NCBI RefSeq assembly: GCF_034006335.1
Contig: NZ_JAWDIQ010000002.1
Direction: 5' to 3' (one strand)
DNA length: 64,000 nucleotides
Source: Paracerasibacillus soli
GTDB taxonomy: Bacteria > Bacillota > Bacilli > Bacillales > Amphibacillaceae
Positions 31,135 to 40,390 of the stretch are shown here, in pieces (within the stretch, counting starts at the first letter, position 1; every line of letters starts with the position of its first letter). The position numbers and the translations under genes are program-made. Below the pieces are notes generated by a model, which saw nothing but the letters and a program-made list of their open reading frames with translations, was not told the origin of the DNA and did not search any database.

Positions 31135-32760
31135 TTAGTTGCTCTTATACCGTTTATAAGCTTCTTTTTGTATTTCCATATACTCATCTAAACGCATTTT
31201 TTCAATTTGTTCGACATACGCATCCCATTCTGAAAAGTCTGCTTCGCCTGTAATAAATTGTGCTTGCATTTCACTTACATATTTTGATAAGTCTGTTTCT
31301 AAAATCGCCATTTTCTCATTTTCTTCTGGTGTATACGTAAAGCTAGGCCATACTTCATCAATTAAGTAAGGCATTAAGTTTTCTGTTGCTTCTTTATCCG
31401 TAGGCGCATTTTCAGAACCAGTAAAGTAATCGTCCGTAACCATTACAGGATGGTTACCACCTGGATTAATGATGTATTCAGCAAGTGCTTGCGTTAATGT
31501 TAAACCATCCGGATGATTTGTAATTTCTTCTTTCAATTTCGGACCTTCCGCTGTTTCCTCATATGTCACGCCTTCAATCCCCATGAAGAACATTTTTGAT
31601 CCTTCATCTGTCCAAAAATAGTCAATCCAACGTAAAGTTGCTTCGGGATTTTCGTTTACTTTCGTAATAAGGAAGTTTCCTAATGAGCGTAGTGGTGACG
31701 TAATCCCTGTATACATTTTTGTTCCATCTGGGCCTTCCAAAGCATTACCTGGAATAAACTGTCCACCTATTTCTTCTCCATACAATTCAATAGGATTATA
31801 GAATTGCACTGCACCGTAACGATCTGCAGCTGCATTTGCTAAATGTTGATCAACTTCAAGAGAGTAAATATTTTGTTCGATAAGTTCATCTTCGTATAGT
31901 CGATTCAAATATTTCAGCATTTCTTTATATGGATCAGTAATCGGGAAGAAGCGGATATCACTAAATTCTGGATCCTCGTCCACGAGCGTATGTAACTGTC
32001 CTTTGTTTTGTACGCCAAATGCACCTGAAATCCAGTGTATAATACGCGACATTTGCGCAACACTACTTAACGGAATTTCATCATGTTCCCCATTCCCGTT
32101 CAAATCTGTTTCTTTCACAGCCTTCAAATACGCATAGAATTCTTCAGTTGTTTCCGGATTATCCATCCCTAACTTTTTCAACCATTCCCCGTTTATCCAG
32201 CCTTTCGCACCAGTTAATAATGAAGTAAATTCTGGTGAGTAAACAGTTGGAATGGAATAAATATTTCCATCTGGGAATGTTAAACCTTTTTTAATATCTG
32301 GATTTTCATCTAACACTTTGGCAATATTTGGTGCATACTCCTCAATTAAGTCATTAAGCGGAATGAATGTCCCTTGTGCACCATACTTTTGGATATCTGA
32401 TACTGGAATATTTGCAGCATAAAATACATCTGGCAAATCATCACTCGCCAAAGCTAAATTCCGCTTTTCTTCCAAACCATCTGCTGGAACTTGATTCCAT
32501 TTAATTTTCATATTCGTCATTTTTTCATATTCATTTAATAGTAAAACATCATTCCAATCATCTGCTGTTGTCGCAGATTTTCCCGCAAAAATATTTAACT
32601 CGATTTCCTCTTTTACAATAGGCATATCCGTTTTATTTAAATTCTTTAATGATTCCTCATTACCAACTTTTGACTCCTGCTTGCTATCTTTATTACATGC
32701 TGCAAGAAGTAACAAAAAGGCCAAAAACATTAGTAACATTACTTTTTTAAACTGTTTCAC
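31135..32760 (-). CDS. Extracellular sugar-binding lipoprotein (LplA/YtcQ type)
   Basis: Intact large solute-binding protein of about 541 residues, lipid-anchored outside the membrane (signal peptide then lipobox LLAAC). The LplA-like sequence includes WNDVLLLNEYEKMTNMKIKW, DLPDVFYAANIP and GMDNPETTEEFYAYLKAVKE. The start is GTG at 32760 because GGGGAGG lies 7 nt upstream. The size and family point to an oligosaccharide ligand. First gene of the transporter-murQ block. Confidence 0.93.
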   Translation of the reverse strand: MKQFKKVMLLMFLAFLLLLAACNKDSKQESKVGNEESLKNLNKTDMPIVKEEIELNIFAGKSATTADDWNDVLLLNEYEKMTNMKIKWNQVPADGLEEKRNLALASDDLPDVFYAANIPVSDIQKYGAQGTFIPLNDLIEEYAPNIAKVLDENPDIKKGLTFPDGNIYSIPTVYSPEFTSLLTGAKGWINGEWLKKLGMDNPETTEEFYAYLKAVKETDLNGNGEHDEIPLSSVAQMSRIIHWISGAFGVQNKGQLHTLVDEDPEFSDIRFFPITDPYKEMLKYLNRLYEDELIEQNIYSLEVDQHLANAAADRYGAVQFYNPIELYGEEIGGQFIPGNALEGPDGTKMYTGITSPLRSLGNFLITKVNENPEATLRWIDYFWTDEGSKMFFMGIEGVTYEETAEGPKLKEEITNHPDGLTLTQALAEYIINPGGNHPVMVTDDYFTGSENAPTDKEATENLMPYLIDEVWPSFTYTPEENEKMAILETDLSKYVSEMQAQFITGEADFSEWDAYVEQIEKMRLDEYMEIQKEAYKRYKSN

Positions 32761-33079
32761 TAAAAAACCTCCCCACAATATTTTCTCTCGCCCACCCATT
32801 ACCTTTAGATGGTAAACATTTTGACTTACTTAACAATGGCAATAAAATTGCTGTTTGAAAAAAACGCTGATGCTTAGGATTGGAGTATGATGAAATAAAT
32901 ACCATATCCTCCTTGTTTTTATGTTATGAGTGTTTTTTACCTCACCTCCTTTACGGTTTTTGGAATTCTGGAAATTTATCGCATCATGTACGGGCTTCAT
33001 GATCCGTTATCATTACCATTCGGTTCAGCTATGCATGTAAGAAAACACGACAGGCTAGATTTTAGGATTCTAAAGTTTT

Positions 33080-33156
33080 GGGATTTCTGGACTTTGGATT
33101 TCTGGATTTCTGGATTTTGGATTTCTGGATTTCTGGATTTCTGGATTTTGGATTTC
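33080..33156. repeat. Simple tandem repeat, TGGATTTC units
   Basis: About nine 8-bp units of TGGATTTC, broken twice by a 7-bp variant (TGGATTT). It lies in the probable leader of the lpl-like operon. Length variation by slippage is likely. Confidence 0.8.
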
Positions 33157-33238
33157 AAAGTAGCTAGTTTTCCTCACACCAAAGATTGGAATTGCTGTAA
33201 CAACTTATACACTTGATAATCCTTTTTATGACAAATCC

Positions 33239-33252
33239 TGAAAGCGTTTACT
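33239..33252. promoter_or_regulatory. Candidate CcpA cre site upstream of the sugar transporter
   Basis: TGAAAGCGTTTACT matches the cre consensus except the last base. Catabolite repression of a sugar importer would be expected; it lies about 480 bp upstream of the lipoprotein start, so a long leader or a different target is implied. Confidence 0.5.
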
Positions 33253-33559
33253 ATTATGTGCTACATGAATCAATGGAAGTTTGCGTCATTCTTCCATTGA
33301 TTGTTAGTCAAACTAATCTGACCTTTACTCGTTATTAGCTCCCCACTCATGATCTTGAATCCCTGCGAACCTATGAAATGGATCATATAGCTAGTAACTT
33401 ACGATAAATTTTAAAAATAAATCCAAATAACAGAAATAACATTTTACCTTTATTGAAACTTTTCTAATATATTATTTTATTTCATATAATACCACAACAT
33501 AACAAAAAATGAAATATTAAATTAATATTTATTTTATATCATGTAATAATATTTCATGT

Positions 33560-33572
33560 GGGGTCAGACCCC
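33560..33572. repeat. REP1 palindrome (GGGGTCAGACCCC)
   Basis: Perfect 13-bp core, followed by AATATC. It lies about 95 bp upstream of the formamidase gene. Confidence 0.8.
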
Positions 33573-33667
33573 AATATCTCTTAGAAACCATGCACATTTA
33601 CTTGTATTATGCTGCGATATTATCTAGTATATTATTAATCTAAAATTTCTAAAGGGAGCGGATTAAT

Positions 33668-34620
33668 ATGACAATTCACCACCATCATCCTTATATGACC
33701 ATTCACGATTTCAAATCCCATAGCCATTACAGTTGGGATCACGCTTTAAAGCCAATTGCTGAAGTAGATTCAGGACAGACCATTACATATGAAATTACAG
33801 ATGCTTCTGGTGGACAATTTACCAAAAACTCGACAGCTGCTGACGTGATGAAACTCGATTTCAATAAAATAAATCCTGTGGCTGGGCCAATCTATATTAA
33901 AGGTGCACAGCCCGGGGATACACTTGAAATTGAAATGATTGATTTCCGTCAGCTTGAATGGGGCTGGACGGCTTTAGTTCCTGGTCTCGGACTACTAGCA
34001 GATGATTTTAAAGAGCCAGCATTTAAAACATTTGACTTAACAAAACGAAATAGATTTGAATTTTTGGATGGAATCGATCTATTTCTAAAACCATTTCCGG
34101 GTACTGTCGGTGTTGCCTTACCCGAGCCTGGAAGCCACAGTATTTTACCCCCAAGGAAAAATGGGGGAATATGGATATACGGCATCTTATCCGAGGAACA
34201 AAGCTTTATCTTCCTGTTTGGGTGGAAGGGGCACTATTTTCCATCGGGGATACACATGCTGCACAAGGTGATGGCGAAGTTTGTGGTACCGCTGTCGAGG
34301 CGTCAATAGAAACGACAGTTCGTTTTAAATTGCACAAAGGTAAAACAATTCAAGGGCCACGATACGAAATTCCTGGGCCACCGACTCCCGAAGCAGACAG
34401 TAATGGATACTATGTCACAACAGGACACGGCGAAGATATTTATCAGGCATCACAACACGCTATTCGCTACATGATTGAACATTTAGTCGACACGTATAAA
34501 ATGAGCGAGCAAGAAGCATATATGCTCTGTAGTGTTGCAGTTGACCTACGCATTAGCGAAATCGTCAACACACCAAACACACTCGTATCCGCCTTCCTCC
34601 CACAAGCTATATTTTATTAA
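33668..34620 (+). CDS. Acetamidase/formamidase family protein, one frameshift
   Basis: Predicted amidase releasing ammonia from formamide or acetamide (FmdA_AmdA family). It has the family blocks GPIYIKGAQPGDTLEIEM, WGWTALVPGLGLL, GTVGVALPEPGSHSILPPRK, SIGDTHAAQGDGEVCGTAVE (acidic/His metal-site region) and YMLCSVAVDLRISEIVN. The break near 34165 is repaired by one A after a G5 run (GGNMDIRHL). Repaired length is about 317 residues. Start ATG has AAGGGAG upstream. The stop is directly followed by a REP1 copy. Confidence 0.9.
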
Positions 34621-34621
34621 T

Positions 34622-34634
34622 GGGGTCAGACCCC
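34622..34634. repeat. REP1 palindrome abutting the formamidase stop
   Basis: Perfect core GGGGTCAGACCCC beginning one base after the TAA of the formamidase gene. Confidence 0.85.
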
Positions 34635-34714
34635 TTGTGTATTGCTTCACAAGGATAATGTCTAATCCTTGCTATAACAGGGTTTATGCGCCATACTTAA
34701 TATGAGGTGAGCAT

Positions 34715-34870
34715 ATGCCAATTAAGAATAGGACCACCAGTATGTTTGTGATGTTGCCAGAAGATTTACTTAAAAAGATAAAAGAATTCAAAGAAGATAA
34801 CAGAATTAGAACGAGAAATGAAGCAATTAGAACACTTATTAGAAAAGGGCTAGAGGACTCTCAAGAATGA
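34715..34870 (+). CDS. Small ribbon-helix-helix (CopG/MetJ-like) protein, 51 residues
   Basis: Short ORF with a good ribosome site (TGAGGTGA, then ATG). The protein begins MPIKNRTTSMFVMLPEDLLK and continues with KEDNRIRTRNEAIRTLIRKG, the beta-strand plus two helices of a ribbon-helix-helix DNA-binding fold. No toxin ORF follows, so an orphan antitoxin or small regulator is possible. It is placed between REP1 copies and the RAYT gene. Confidence 0.75.
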   Translation: MPIKNRTTSMFVMLPEDLLKKIKEFKEDNRIRTRNEAIRTLIRKGLEDSQE

Positions 34871-34879
34871 GAGCCCTCT
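34852..34879 (+). terminator. Hairpin over the end of the small RHH gene
   Basis: AGAGGACTCTC and GAGAGCCCTCT pair around AAGAAT, overlapping the stop codon. There is no T run, so termination is uncertain. Confidence 0.45.
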
Positions 34880-35029
34880 AAAACAGCTCTTCACCGTTAT
34901 TAACGTACATGATCAAATAAGCTAAGCACCGCCTGTACCTCATCCCCTTTCTATAAAATTATAAAGGTACAGCAGCCATATCATTCCACATAAGCACTTC
35001 ATGGGGAAAAAACACAACCTATTCACATA

Positions 35030-35671
35030 CTACGTTTTTGTCATTCCTTTAACATTTTTATTTGCTATATCAAGAAAATCATTTCGGGCTTCTTCAATCT
35101 TTCTCTTTTTCAAATATCGGCAGGGGTCAGACCCCTCATCTTTCTCTTCTACAAACTTTTGATAGTTTTCTTTTACAGGTTCGTCCAAATATTTTAAAAT
35201 TTTATCCGTTCGAATGTGCGGGTTTTCCTTATTTGAGATATATGCTGCATAACTACTCCAAAGGTACTCACTTGGCGTGCTGACCATCTTTGCTTCCACT
35301 GGATTTAAATGAATATATCGGCTCACATCTAGTTTATAGTCCTTTGACTCTATTAGTTTTGCGCCATAACGTCCTTGAAAAACATGGTCAATATAGTCAT
35401 GACGCCTGTTAAAATACATTGCATACTTGGAATTCAGCATTTTCATAATGTCCTTTGTATGATGATCTATCGTTTCTAATTGGAGGTGGATATGATTGGT
35501 CATGAGGCAATATGTATGTAGATAAAATGGATAGGTAGCGCGCGTTTCTTCTAATATATCTAAATACTTCTGATAATCTTTCTCATCATAAAACAATGCA
35601 TTTTGTCGATTTCCTCGAGAAGTTATGTGATACATCGCGCCCGGATACCAAACACGTGGTTTTCTTGCCAT
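35030..35671 (-). mobile_element. REP-associated tyrosine transposase (RAYT, Y1/TnpA_REP)
   Basis: Intact HUH single-strand transposase of about 213 residues. MARKPRVWYPGAMYHITSRG is the standard start; the HUH motif is NHIHLQ; the catalytic Tyr is in SRYIHLNPVEAKMV. The ATG at 35671 has AAGGAG 8 nt upstream. RAYTs are domesticated relatives of IS200/IS605 transposases that bind REP palindromes. The gene itself contains a REP1 core (35123-35135), read as EGSDPC, and REP1-type palindromes lie on both sides (34622 and 35741), so it is the likely enzyme behind the REP copies in this window. Confidence 0.93.
35123..35135. repeat. REP1 palindrome inside the RAYT coding sequence
   Basis: Perfect core within the 3' part of the transposase gene, in frame as Gly-Ser-Asp-Pro. 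Confidence 0.9.
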
Positions 35672-35740
35672 ATTGTGGACACTCCTTTTAGTTATAAAAT
35701 TGCTAGTATTATCATATACTCTATTAGATTGCTTTTTGTA

Positions 35741-35753
35741 GGGGGCTGACCCC
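35741..35753. repeat. REP1 variant (GGGGGCTGACCCC)
   Basis: One-base variant of the core, about 70 bp upstream of the RAYT start and just before the formate/nitrite transporter start, followed by AATAAA like the copy at 36532. Confidence 0.65.
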
Positions 35754-35772
35754 AATAAACGAGGTGGATACA

Positions 35773-36630
35773 TTGGCGTTTAATTCTCCTGAGAGAATAG
35801 TAGAGATTGCGGCTCATACTGGGAAATGGAAAACTCGCCTTTCTATATTACGTACGCTTCTATTAGGATTTTTAGCTGGGGCTTATATTTCCCTTGGCTT
35901 TTTACTATATATTCGCGTAACAGCGGAGCTTCCACAAGATATTTGGGGATCAGTGTCGGTCTTAATTGGTGCGGGGGTTTTTCCACTTGGACTAATCTTT
36001 GTAATTATCGCTGGTGGTGAACTTTTAACCGGAAATATGATGACATTAATAACAGCAAGACTAGCGAAAAAAATAACAACATCACATATCATTAGAAACT
36101 GGACAATCATTACGATTAGTAACTTTATTGGCGCTTTGTTTGTTGCTTATTTTTTTGGACATGTTCTTGGCCTAACGGAAACTGGGCCATATTTAGAAAG
36201 GACAATATCCGTTGCGGGTAGTAAGATTAGCGAATCTTTTCCCAAGGCATTTGTTTCTGGTATTGGAGCAAATTGGCTTGTTTGTCTAGCAGTATGGTTA
36301 GCCTATGCTGCGAATGATATTGCAGGTAAAGTGATTGGCATCTGGTTTCCGATCATGGCCTTTGTCGCTATTGGCTTCCAACACGTCGTTGCCAATATGT
36401 TTATCATTCCTGCTGCTATTTTTGCCGGATATTTTAACTGGATTGACTATCTTTTTAACTTTGGAGCTGTCTTTTTAGGAAACTTAATCGGGGGGGCAGT
36501 CTTTGTAGGAAGCTTTTATTGGGTTTCATATGGGTCAGACCCCAATAAAAGCTTTGCTAGCTGTTCTTTATTTGTTTCAAATTGTTTTTTTCGATGTCCA
36601 TTCGCTCCTGATGGATGTGGAAATCCATAA
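35773..36630 (+). CDS. Formate/nitrite transporter (FocA/NirC family) with a REP-altered C-terminus
   Basis: Pentameric-channel family protein with six TM helices and the signatures GGELLTGNMMTLITARL, GIGANWLVCLAVWLAY and GFQHVVANMFIIPAAI. The TTG at 35773 follows GAGGTGG; the GTG at 35764 lies within that site. After the last TM helix the frame runs through a REP1 copy (YGSDPN) and then about 30 residues antisense to the neighbouring gene, a Cys/Phe-rich tail not typical of the family. The original C-terminus was probably replaced when the REP was inserted. Confidence 0.88.
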   Translation: MAFNSPERIVEIAAHTGKWKTRLSILRTLLLGFLAGAYISLGFLLYIRVTAELPQDIWGSVSVLIGAGVFPLGLIFVIIAGGELLTGNMMTLITARLAKKITTSHIIRNWTIITISNFIGALFVAYFFGHVLGLTETGPYLERTISVAGSKISESFPKAFVSGIGANWLVCLAVWLAYAANDIAGKVIGIWFPIMAFVAIGFQHVVANMFIIPAAIFAGYFNWIDYLFNFGAVFLGNLIGGAVFVGSFYWVSYGSDPNKSFASCSLFVSNCFFRCPFAPDGCGNP

Positions 36631-37267
36631 AGATACGTGTGATCTGGTATCTTCTTATCGTTAACCAACTGCTTTAAAGTTTGTTCCACCACTTTTCCAA
36701 GCGGAATAACAATGACTTTTTCGTACATTTCACATAACTCTTCTGAAAAACCTCATTCACATATGTGGATAATAATGTAGATTGTTTAATTGTCGGTTGA
36801 TAGCCCGTATAATTTTTTTCATGATAGAAGGTGGGATATTTTATTATAGAAGTAGTATGAAGTAATGACCGATTTTCCTCAAATAAGGTTGCTGAACGAT
36901 TGATATGAAGTTTCTCCGGTACACCACATTGATCAAGCATCGTGATAATATTTTTTCGCATGCTTCCTGTAAAACTTGCTGCAACTTTGGCATGTTTCGT
37001 TACATGCTCTTGACTATGTCCAAGCTGAATACTTTTAACGGCTTGCTCATAGGCTACTTTCATTTGTTGCCAACCTGGGGTAATCCCAACGATAACAATT
37101 TTCGCATGTCGATTGATATAATCATTATGTGGTGCATAATACATACTCAAATTCTTATCCGTTTCAATTAAAAATTTACGGTTTAGTAAATCTTGTTTGG
37201 TGAGTTTGCGATTGGAACATAAACTTTGCATGGCCTGAATATAATCCTGAAATTTTACATATCTCAT
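36516..37267 (-). CDS. Uracil-DNA-glycosylase-superfamily-like protein, one frameshift
   Basis: Probable UDG-fold protein of about 250 residues. The N-terminal motif VIVGITPGWQQ resembles the GxxPG-type site and the C-terminal GFPHPSGANGHRKKQFETNK resembles the HPSxxN-type motif. The break near 36745 is repaired by one T in a T5 run (VFSEELCEMYEKVIV). The 3' end reads through a REP1 copy (LLGSDPYETQ) and overlaps the convergent transporter gene by about 115 bp. DNA-repair function is inferred from fold motifs only. Confidence 0.65.
36532..36543. repeat. REP1 palindrome in the overlap of two convergent genes
   Basis: GGGTCAGACCCC is read as Gly-Ser-Asp-Pro on both strands, within the transporter gene and the UDG-like gene. 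Confidence 0.85.
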
Positions 37268-37330
37268 CTTATTACATCACCTTTCATCATGGGGGCTGAT
37301 CACGTCTGAAGGGGAGATGATGACAATCAA

Positions 37331-37528
37331 TCATCTCCTTTGAAACAAGTAATTAAAGTAGGTAGAAAGCGGGCCCCTCATCAGTTTATATTTATGATAA
37401 GCGACGCATAAAATATATAAATCCTTTACGTAAAATTCATCCGTTTTACTATTACATTGCCGCAGATTATGCTGATGATAGCAAAATCGCTTTCCATTCT
37501 GCTCCATTAGTTCTTCAAATTTCATCAT
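37331..37528 (-). CDS. Small hypothetical protein, 65 residues
   Basis: Not recognised. From MMKFEELMEQNGKRFCYHQH it runs to YFNYLFQRR, rich in Tyr, Cys, Lys and His, with no TM segment. GAGGGG lies about 9 nt upstream of the chosen ATG; an in-frame extension to 37597 is open but lacks a site. It follows the UDG-like gene on the same strand, 60 nt upstream of its start. Confidence 0.45.
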   Translation of the reverse strand: MMKFEELMEQNGKRFCYHQHNLRQCNSKTDEFYVKDLYILCVAYHKYKLMRGPLSTYFNYLFQRR

Positions 37529-38123
37529 ATTTCTCATCCCCTCATGTAACACACAATACATTTCTATATAATCAGCCAAAAAGATATACGAAAACAAACT
37601 AACCTTGTATATTTAGGTTGATTTTGATACATGATATCGTGTTTCCTTTTTAGCAAATAATTGCGGCTTGATGGAAGTATATGATGTTTTATGAAATTAT
37701 TTTATTCGTTAAATTTTGATAGGAAACTTTAGTAAATCTCACTTCCTCATGTTATGATGCGTATTTTTCTTTCTTTTTCTCCGCTATTAAATGAATATCA
37801 TAAAATAAGATATACTAATTCATTTAGATTTGCTAAGTTCATTTGTACATAAGATTTTTGCACATTACACCTTCTGTATAAATGAAACTAATTACCTATA
37901 TTTCTACCCTATTTTTATAGGTTAATAGTACCATATTACACAACATAACGCAAAGCGCAAATTATATAATTTAGAATATTTGGCCTTGTGTGGTTTTTGA
38001 AGGGGTCAGATTAGTTGGTCTTGCATGAATAAAAAACCATGCAAGTTTTATAATAACTTCACAGTATACTATAACAATTATTGTTATCAATGGAATTGGT
38101 GACGAATGCTCAATCACAGAGCT
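37529..38123. other. AT-rich gene-free stretch
   Basis: About 600 bases without a credible ORF. It holds a half REP1 (GGGGTCAGA at 38002-38010) and a hairpin at 38020-38050. Confidence 0.5.
38020..38050 (+). terminator. Hairpin with T tail
   Basis: CTTGCATG and CATGCAAG are perfect arms followed by TTTT. No gene in this orientation precedes it; it may belong to the decayed IS or flank a lost gene. Confidence 0.5.
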
Positions 38124-38528
38124 CTAGTGGGAGCTTGATATGCGTGAATCAATAATCTTTAAACGTCCTAATTCAGGGTTTATTCCTTTATGGTTCTTCG
38201 TTAGCTCCTGAATTTTATGCACTACGCTTTGAAAAAGCGCTTGTGCATGCTCAGTTGGTAAATCATTAATTCTACGGCTTAATTGCACGCCACTTATACT
38301 TGGAAGGTTGATAGATTGGCAAAACTCAGGGTTAGCACGAAGCTTTTCTTCCATTTCCCGTAAGATTGCCAGTTGTCTAGTTGTGCAGCCACAAGAATCT
38401 TCATTAATGCATGCATCCACAGAAAGCTTGTCATAGCCATAGTTCAGCAATGGACATGAAAAAGACCCTGTAGGTAAACTAGATAAACATTGACTTATTA
38501 ACTGTTTATGACCTATACTTTTATTCAC
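38124..38528 (-). pseudogene. Truncated IS4-type transposase remnant
   Basis: N-terminal fragment of a DDE transposase: QSINLPSISGVQLSRRINDL, then HKIQELTKNHKGI and the region of the first catalytic Asp, LGRLKIIDS, after which it stops. A full-length IS4 relative would continue for some 250-300 residues; no such continuation is present in any frame downstream. A Cys-rich segment (CINEDSCGC) sits near residues 40-48. Decayed insertion sequence; the terminal inverted repeats were not found. Confidence 0.6.
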
Positions 38529-38646
38529 AGTTGACTCCCTTGTAGAAGATTTGGGAACACTCTTCTACAATAGGAGCCTTTTTTATTTCTGTAAACAAAG
38601 ATGTTCATTTTTTCAACCTATGGAATTTTTATCCACACATGCAAAA

Positions 38647-40314
38647 CTAGTTGATTTCATCCTCTATAGGATGTACTGCTTCGTACAGTTGTTGTTCGAG
38701 TTCTTTGGTGTAGTTTTCTTTGATTTCTTTTGTCCAGTTGAATGTTTTTGCCATATGGTTGATGACGGGTTGTTTGTATTCCTGTACCCAGTTAATATTA
38801 AAGAACAATGCTCCGGTACGGCGAATAAAGAAATCAATTGGTCTATATGCTAGCTCATAGTCAATAGCATAACGAAGCATGGCCAATACAACCGGGTCAA
38901 GTTTTTCAATTTTTGCATGCTCGTAATTATTTTTATAAAGATCAAATACAATGTCTACGTTTGAGCCATATCTTCTAATTAATTTTTCCGAAGTGACTTG
39001 GTCTAACCCAATTTCTTTTCCCTCTATGAGTTTTTGTTCGATAAACCTCTCAAATCCCTTCGAACCACCGACATCTCCTCCAGAAATTGGAAGATGCACC
39101 GTATGCGCTGCTGGATAATGCTGCCCTTCTTCGACATTTAATTGTTTTGCAACAAGGTCAACAATACCCTCCGCCATCTTACGGTAACCAGTTAATTTGC
39201 CCCCTGCTATCGACATTAGCCCAGAATCGGATACAAAGATTTCGTCCTTACGCGAAATTTCAGAAGGGGATTTGCCTTCTTCACTGATTAATGGGCGAAC
39301 TCCAGACCAGCTTGATTCAACATCATCCGCTGTAATTTTCACATTGGGAAACATAAAGTCAATCGCATGGAGCACATAATCCCGGTCGGCAACCGTCATT
39401 CTTGGATGCGTAATATCACTTTCATACACTGTATCTGTAGTACCGACATACGTTTTTCCTTCACGAGGAATCGCGAAAATCATCCGTCCATCCGGTGTAT
39501 CAAAATAGATTGCTTGTTTTAACGGGAACCGTTCCCCATCAAATACAAGGTGAATCCCTTTTGTTAACTGCAATGTTTTCCCTTTTTTAGAGCCGTCCTT
39601 TTCTCTTATCGTATCTACCCATGGCCCCGCAGCGTTGACAATTTTCTTCGCGTAAATTTCACTCACTGTATCATCTGTTAAATCTAGTACCTGAACACCT
39701 ACTACTTTTCCACCTTCATATAAAAGATCTGTTACCTTCATATAATTTAGTGCAACTGCTCCTTTTTCAACTGCCTTTTTCATTACCTCAAGCGTGAGGC
39801 GTGCATCATCTGTTTTATATTCGACATAATACCCTGCACCTTTCATTCCCTCACTTTTTAATAAGGGTTCCCGCTCCATCGCAACATTCGGCTTTAACAT
39901 TTTCCTTCGTTCCTGCTTCTTAACACCGGCAAGAAAATCATATACTTTTAAACCAATATTTGTTGTAAACGGGCCAAAAGTTCCCCCTTTATAAAAAGGT
40001 AGCATCATCCATTCAGGCGTTGTTACGTGCGGTCCATTTTCATACACAATAGCGCGTTCTTTCCCAACCTCCGCAACTACTTTAATTTCAAATTGTTTTA
40101 AATACCGAAGTCCACCGTGAACTAGTTTCGTTGATCTACTTGATGTACCAGCTGCAAAATCCTGCATTTCCACTACTGCAACTTTCATCCCTCTCGTAGT
40201 CGCATCTAATGCAATACCTGCTCCAGTAATCCCCCCACCAATCACAAGTAAATCTAAAGCTTCGTCTTGCATTTTTTGTTTGATCTCATTTCTTTGTAAA
40301 TTTGAAAATTGCAT
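38647..40314 (-). CDS. glpD: Aerobic glycerol-3-phosphate dehydrogenase
   Basis: Intact 555-residue FAD enzyme that oxidises glycerol-3-phosphate to dihydroxyacetone phosphate and feeds electrons to menaquinone at the membrane. The N-terminal dinucleotide fold is LLVIGGGITGAGIALDA, followed by AAGTSSRSTKLVHGGLRYL; the substrate and FAD region includes SWSGVRPLI and SIAGGKLTGYRKMA. Downstream of glpK on the same strand, with its own leader containing an antiterminator-type hairpin. Confidence 0.97.
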   Translation of the reverse strand: MQFSNLQRNEIKQKMQDEALDLLVIGGGITGAGIALDATTRGMKVAVVEMQDFAAGTSSRSTKLVHGGLRYLKQFEIKVVAEVGKERAIVYENGPHVTTPEWMMLPFYKGGTFGPFTTNIGLKVYDFLAGVKKQERRKMLKPNVAMEREPLLKSEGMKGAGYYVEYKTDDARLTLEVMKKAVEKGAVALNYMKVTDLLYEGGKVVGVQVLDLTDDTVSEIYAKKIVNAAGPWVDTIREKDGSKKGKTLQLTKGIHLVFDGERFPLKQAIYFDTPDGRMIFAIPREGKTYVGTTDTVYESDITHPRMTVADRDYVLHAIDFMFPNVKITADDVESSWSGVRPLISEEGKSPSEISRKDEIFVSDSGLMSIAGGKLTGYRKMAEGIVDLVAKQLNVEEGQHYPAAHTVHLPISGGDVGGSKGFERFIEQKLIEGKEIGLDQVTSEKLIRRYGSNVDIVFDLYKNNYEHAKIEKLDPVVLAMLRYAIDYELAYRPIDFFIRRTGALFFNINWVQEYKQPVINHMAKTFNWTKEIKENYTKELEQQLYEAVHPIEDEIN

Positions 40315-40390
40315 AAATCATCGTTCCCTTCCTAAATTTTAAGTGCAACGTCTAACGATGTTTTTCTATTACTCTCCTAAACTCTCCATT

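Larger units (their letters stand above)
32761..33667. other. Long divergent control region of the lpl-like operon and formamidase
   Basis: About 900 bases without a credible gene, very AT-rich. It contains a simple-sequence repeat at 33080-33156, a cre-like site at 33239-33252 and a REP1 copy at 33560-33572. A 96-codon ORF at 32926-33216 runs through the simple repeat and has no ribosome site; I regard it as non-coding. Confidence 0.6.

Noticed and set aside
32926..33216. 96-codon ORF on the + strand
   Set aside because: Its coding content is the Trp/Phe-rich translation of a simple repeat, it has no ribosome site, and it resembles no protein.
37290..37315. GGGGGCTGATCACGTCTGAAGGGG as another REP1 copy
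   Set aside because: Only the outer G runs and parts of the core agree; too diverged to count as a REP1 without an alignment.
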